Shown here in pieces: positions 31,945 through 34,424 of a DNA stretch of 34,424 nt (its first letter is position 1; each line of letters begins with the position of its first letter). The notes beneath the pieces are model-generated. The model did not search any database. It was not told the origin of the DNA and saw nothing but the letters and a program-made list of their open reading frames with translations. This DNA is from CAZCZZ01 sp964503335 (GTDB lineage: Bacteria; Verrucomicrobiota; Kiritimatiellia; CAIVKH01), in contig CAZCZZ010000044.1 of assembly GCA_964503335.1 (NCBI GenBank), positions 1 through 34,424 on the forward strand, given 5' to 3'. Made by a program: the position numbers and the translations under genes.

Positions 31945-33351
31945 TCAAAATTGGAAGTAGATGAATGTGCGGCTCCCTGTATTCCCCAACACCAGAAGCA
32001 TCACGACCAGGATCGTGTAAAGCGTCGCGCGGGGCACAAGCGAAAGGCGATGAACAACCATATCGTCGTCCGTCTTCTCCTGCATCCACTCGACCAGCCA
32101 GATCGGCCAGCAGAGAAGTCCCATCAAAGCCAGTCCCGACCAGAAGACAGCTCCGAGTTCCGGATGCACGACAGCGGACAGCATGCTCCACGCCTGGGTG
32201 AACGTTGTGGCCCGGAAGAATACCCAGCCAACGCAGACCGCGTGGAACATCCCGACCATGCAAAGTATGCGGCTCCACCGTCCGTGACTTGCCTGCTTTC
32301 GCTCGTCGCCCGCAACGAACCGGTGCGCGGCGAGGAACAAGCCGTGGAAGGCGCCCCACACCACGAACGTCCAGTTTGCGCCATGCCATAACCCGCCGAG
32401 CAGCATCGTGATCGTTAGATTCACGTAGGTGCGGCCCGGGCCCTTCCGGCTGCCACCGAGCGGAATGTAGAGATAGTCCCGCAGCCACGTGGAAAGGCTG
32501 ATGTGCCAGCGCCGCCAGAAGTCGCTGGGATTCACCGCGAAGTACGGGTTCCGGAAGTTCACCATCAGCTCGAATCCCATGAACTTGCTGATGCCCCGCG
32601 CGATGTCGCTATAGCCCGAGAAGTCGCAGTAGATCTGGAAAGCGAACGCATAGACGGCAATCAGCATCGAGCCGAGCGTGTGCTCCACTCCGTCGGCAAA
32701 GCCGGCGTCCGCGATCGTTGCAAGGTTGTCCGCAACCACGACCTTCTTGAACAAGCCCCACAGGCAGAGCCACGCGCCGTCGCTGATCTGCTGCCAGGTG
32801 ACCGTGCGCTTGTTGTTCACCTGCGGCAGGAGCACGTTTGCGCGCATGATCGGTCCGGCCACGAGATGCGGGAAGAACGACACGAAGACGGCGAAGTTGA
32901 AGAGGTTGCGACAGGGCTCCATGTGGCGGCGATACACGTCGATCGTGTAGTTCATCGTCTGGAACGTATAGAACGAGATGCCCCACGGGAGGATGATGTT
33001 GAGGTGGGATGCCTGGATGTCCCAGCCCATGCTTTGAAGCAGTGAAGCCAGGCTGTCCGCGAAGAAGTTGAAGTACTTGAAGAATCCGAGCACACCGAGG
33101 CTGACGCACATGCTCGCGATCAGGTAGCGCTTTCTCAAGACAGGCGATTCGCTCTCGCTGATCTTCAGCGCGAGGATGTAGTCCACCGCCGTGGAGAGAA
33201 ACAGCAGCGAAAGGAATCGCCAATCCCAGCACGCATAGAACGCGTAGCTGGCAAGCAGGAGCAAAAAGTTCTGCCCCCTGTGAGGCAGCACGACGTAAAG
33301 GCCGTAAACAACGGCGAAGAAGGCAACGAAATCGAGGCTGTTAAAGACCAT
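31945..33351 (-). CDS. MBOAT family O-acyltransferase (AlgI/DltB-like)
   Basis: The 468-residue polytopic protein starts at the ATG at 33351. The N-terminus MVFNSLDFVAFFAVVYGLYV is characteristic of AlgI-type proteins. Further landmarks are FPHLVAGPIMR (160-170), YCDFSGYSDIARG (241-253), the cytosolic WRRWHISLSTWLRDYLY segment (279-295) and LWHGANWTF (321-329) with the invariant catalytic His323, then His336. Family members move acyl groups from the cytoplasmic to the periplasmic side for O-acetylation of exported polysaccharides such as alginate or teichoic acid. The length and motifs are complete. Two SGNH-like proteins follow directly, which supports an acetylation role. The only break before it is a 122-base gap after the GT2 gene. 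Confidence 0.94.
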   Translation of the reverse strand: MVFNSLDFVAFFAVVYGLYVVLPHRGQNFLLLLASYAFYACWDWRFLSLLFLSTAVDYILALKISESESPVLRKRYLIASMCVSLGVLGFFKYFNFFADSLASLLQSMGWDIQASHLNIILPWGISFYTFQTMNYTIDVYRRHMEPCRNLFNFAVFVSFFPHLVAGPIMRANVLLPQVNNKRTVTWQQISDGAWLCLWGLFKKVVVADNLATIADAGFADGVEHTLGSMLIAVYAFAFQIYCDFSGYSDIARGISKFMGFELMVNFRNPYFAVNPSDFWRRWHISLSTWLRDYLYIPLGGSRKGPGRTYVNLTITMLLGGLWHGANWTFVVWGAFHGLFLAAHRFVAGDERKQASHGRWSRILCMVGMFHAVCVGWVFFRATTFTQAWSMLSAVVHPELGAVFWSGLALMGLLCWPIWLVEWMQEKTDDDMVVHRLSLVPRATLYTILVVMLLVLGNTGSRTFIYFQF

Positions 33352-33430
33352 GGAGGAATCCTGCGCGGTGAATCAGAGCAGTTTCGATATTCTGTAGCCG
33401 CGGCACGCTGCTGCCGCATCTTCTGAATTG

Positions 33431-33450
33431 CACGCCAGCAGAGTGGCGTG
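33431..33450. other. Stem-loop in the gap after the GT2 gene
   Basis: CACGCCA (33431-33437) and TGGCGTG (33444-33450) pair perfectly around GCAGAG, 24 bases past the stop of the 33474-34418 gene. No T tract follows on the minus strand, so it is a processing or stability element, or a weak terminator, at best. Confidence 0.35.
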
Positions 33451-33473
33451 GCTACATCGTCGATGCAACGGAT

Positions 33474-34418
33474 CTAACCGACATAACGACGGTTCATGGG
33501 CACGCCTGCGATCGCGTCGTAGTAGCCCTTCATGCAGGCATGCCAAAGCTTCTGTCGCTTGTTGCGCGGACGGTACTCTTCCCAGACGTGCCTGGCGTAG
33601 AAGAGCGGCGTCCGCGGGTTCAGCGGCACCTGCTTCTTCCAGCCGCGATGGATGAGCAAGCGGGCTGCGCAGTACTGGCTCGTGTAGAGCAGCCGGACCA
33701 TATAATCGAACTCCAGCCTGTGCCGCGGAACGATGTGGAGGAACTTCAAACGGTCCGAGCACGCGCAGGCATACCCCAGTTCCACCGTCGTGTACGCCAT
33801 GTCGGTGTCTTCGCTGCCGCTCAGCGAGTTCCCCTTGCGACCGAGGTCCTTGCTGAAATCGTCCTTCTCCACACGGGCGCGGTACACGGCAGCGATGTTC
33901 GAGCGGATCGACATGCCGGCGCCGACCGGTATCCACGGACCGTACTGCCGGGTCATCGCATACTGAAAGCCCATCCTGCGGTCGTCGTTTCCCGCGTGGT
34001 CGAGATAGAATCCGCGGAAATCCTCCAGCCAGATAGGCAGCGGCACCTCATACTCGGCGGTTCCGAATCCGCCGAGCATACCGATGAACGGGTGCTTGTC
34101 GTAAATGTCGGAGGCGGACGCGAGATAGTCCGGTTCGGCCACCATATCGTCATCCACGAACAGAAAGATGTCGCCCTTCGCCACCGACATCCCGCGCAGG
34201 CGCGCCCTCGTCAGACCTGTCTCGGGCTCCACGATGATTTGTCCGAGCGGATGCCATGAAAGATCGACGGCACCCTGGAGCGGAGGAGCCGATGCATTGT
34301 CCACCAGGATGAACTCCCACTCCGCTCGCGGGAGTGTCTGCTTCTTCAACCCCTCCAGCGTACGGTCAAGACGACCACGGTGCGGGTTATGCGTGCAGAG
34401 AATGACGGAGAGTTTCAT
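33474..34418 (-). CDS. GT2 family glycosyltransferase
   Basis: The 314-residue protein is complete, starting at an ATG six bases from the right edge. Its GT-A domain opens KLSVILCTHNPHRGRL (2-17), with VDNASAPP (39-46) in place of the usual DDGSxD, TGLTRARLRGMSVAKGD (67-83) and the metal-binding FVDDDM (87-92). GSEDTDMAYT (near 200-210) gives the acidic base region. The C-terminus is hydrophilic with no membrane segment. The set VDNAS/TGL-x-x-ARN-like/VDDD is typical of rhamnosyltransferase-like GT2s. It is the most upstream gene of the MBOAT/SGNH block in this window, and its own promoter would lie beyond the edge. Confidence 0.9.
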   Translation of the reverse strand: MKLSVILCTHNPHRGRLDRTLEGLKKQTLPRAEWEFILVDNASAPPLQGAVDLSWHPLGQIIVEPETGLTRARLRGMSVAKGDIFLFVDDDMVAEPDYLASASDIYDKHPFIGMLGGFGTAEYEVPLPIWLEDFRGFYLDHAGNDDRRMGFQYAMTRQYGPWIPVGAGMSIRSNIAAVYRARVEKDDFSKDLGRKGNSLSGSEDTDMAYTTVELGYACACSDRLKFLHIVPRHRLEFDYMVRLLYTSQYCAARLLIHRGWKKQVPLNPRTPLFYARHVWEEYRPRNKRQKLWHACMKGYYDAIAGVPMNRRYVG

Positions 34419-34424
34419 AGCTTG

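Noticed and set aside
1..34424. CRISPR arrays, tRNA and rRNA genes, transposases
   Set aside because: No regularly spaced direct repeats, no cloverleaf-like sequence and no transposase-like frame was seen by eye on either strand.

Overview
The window is about 34 kb of G+C-rich bacterial DNA, coding almost wall to wall on the minus strand, and nearly all of it serves glycan assembly and modification. I count 25 complete genes plus one very large gene that runs off the left edge. Only two genes (7512-9269 and 16110-17147) lie on the plus strand. The lineage cannot be fixed without a search. The Thr/Asn/Ser-rich right-handed beta-helix protein, the mix of membrane sugar transferases and the palindromic intergenic elements suggest Verrucomicrobiota/Kiritimatiellota, Lentisphaerota or Planctomycetota. 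This is inference from general style. No rRNA, tRNA, CRISPR array, transposase or integrase was seen.

Layout, left to right. (1) 1-4331: an exported beta-helix protein, C-terminus missing, made of four tandem modules of about 421-449 residues. (2) 4534-7388: three GT2 glycosyltransferases on the minus strand, two of them separated by a 187-bp palindromic element. (3) 7512-9269 (+): a GT-C-like membrane protein. (4) 9278-11811 (-): a tightly packed set of nucleotidyltransferase, tiny protein, polyprenyl-phosphate-sugar-synthase-like GT2 and methyltransferase. (5) 12024-16080 (-): GT4, GT-C transferase and membrane-anchored SGNH hydrolase, followed by strong hairpins at 11901-11968. (6) 16110-17147 (+): a GT2. 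(7) 17187-29110 (-): a ten-gene run with mostly overlapping start and stop codons. In transcription order it holds a GT9 heptosyltransferase-like protein, two GT-C-like proteins, a GT2-methyltransferase fusion, a methyltransferase, a GT4, a GT32-like/methyltransferase fusion, a small lipoprotein, a DUF362 protein and a NodB deacetylase. It ends at an intrinsic terminator. (8) 29410-34418 (-): a GT2, an MBOAT O-acyltransferase (AlgI/DltB type) and two tandem SGNH-like paralogues, which together form an O-acetylation module.

A reasonable model is as follows. Cytoplasmic GT2/GT4/GT9/GT32-like enzymes build a lipid-linked or LPS-like glycan and methyltransferases cap or decorate it. Two polyprenyl-phosphate-sugar-synthase-like GT2s feed at least four multi-membrane-span GT-C-like transferases acting outside the inner membrane. 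The MBOAT/SGNH set and the NodB protein add or remove acyl groups in the periplasm. No flippase, polymerase, ABC exporter or initiating transferase is visible here, so the export step must lie elsewhere or the product is not a classical capsule. The most unusual points are the GT32-like fusion that lacks its DxD motif, a short N-terminal motif shared by a GT-C-like protein and an SGNH hydrolase, the nucleotidyltransferase/small-protein pair embedded in a glycosylation operon, and three different palindromic intergenic elements.
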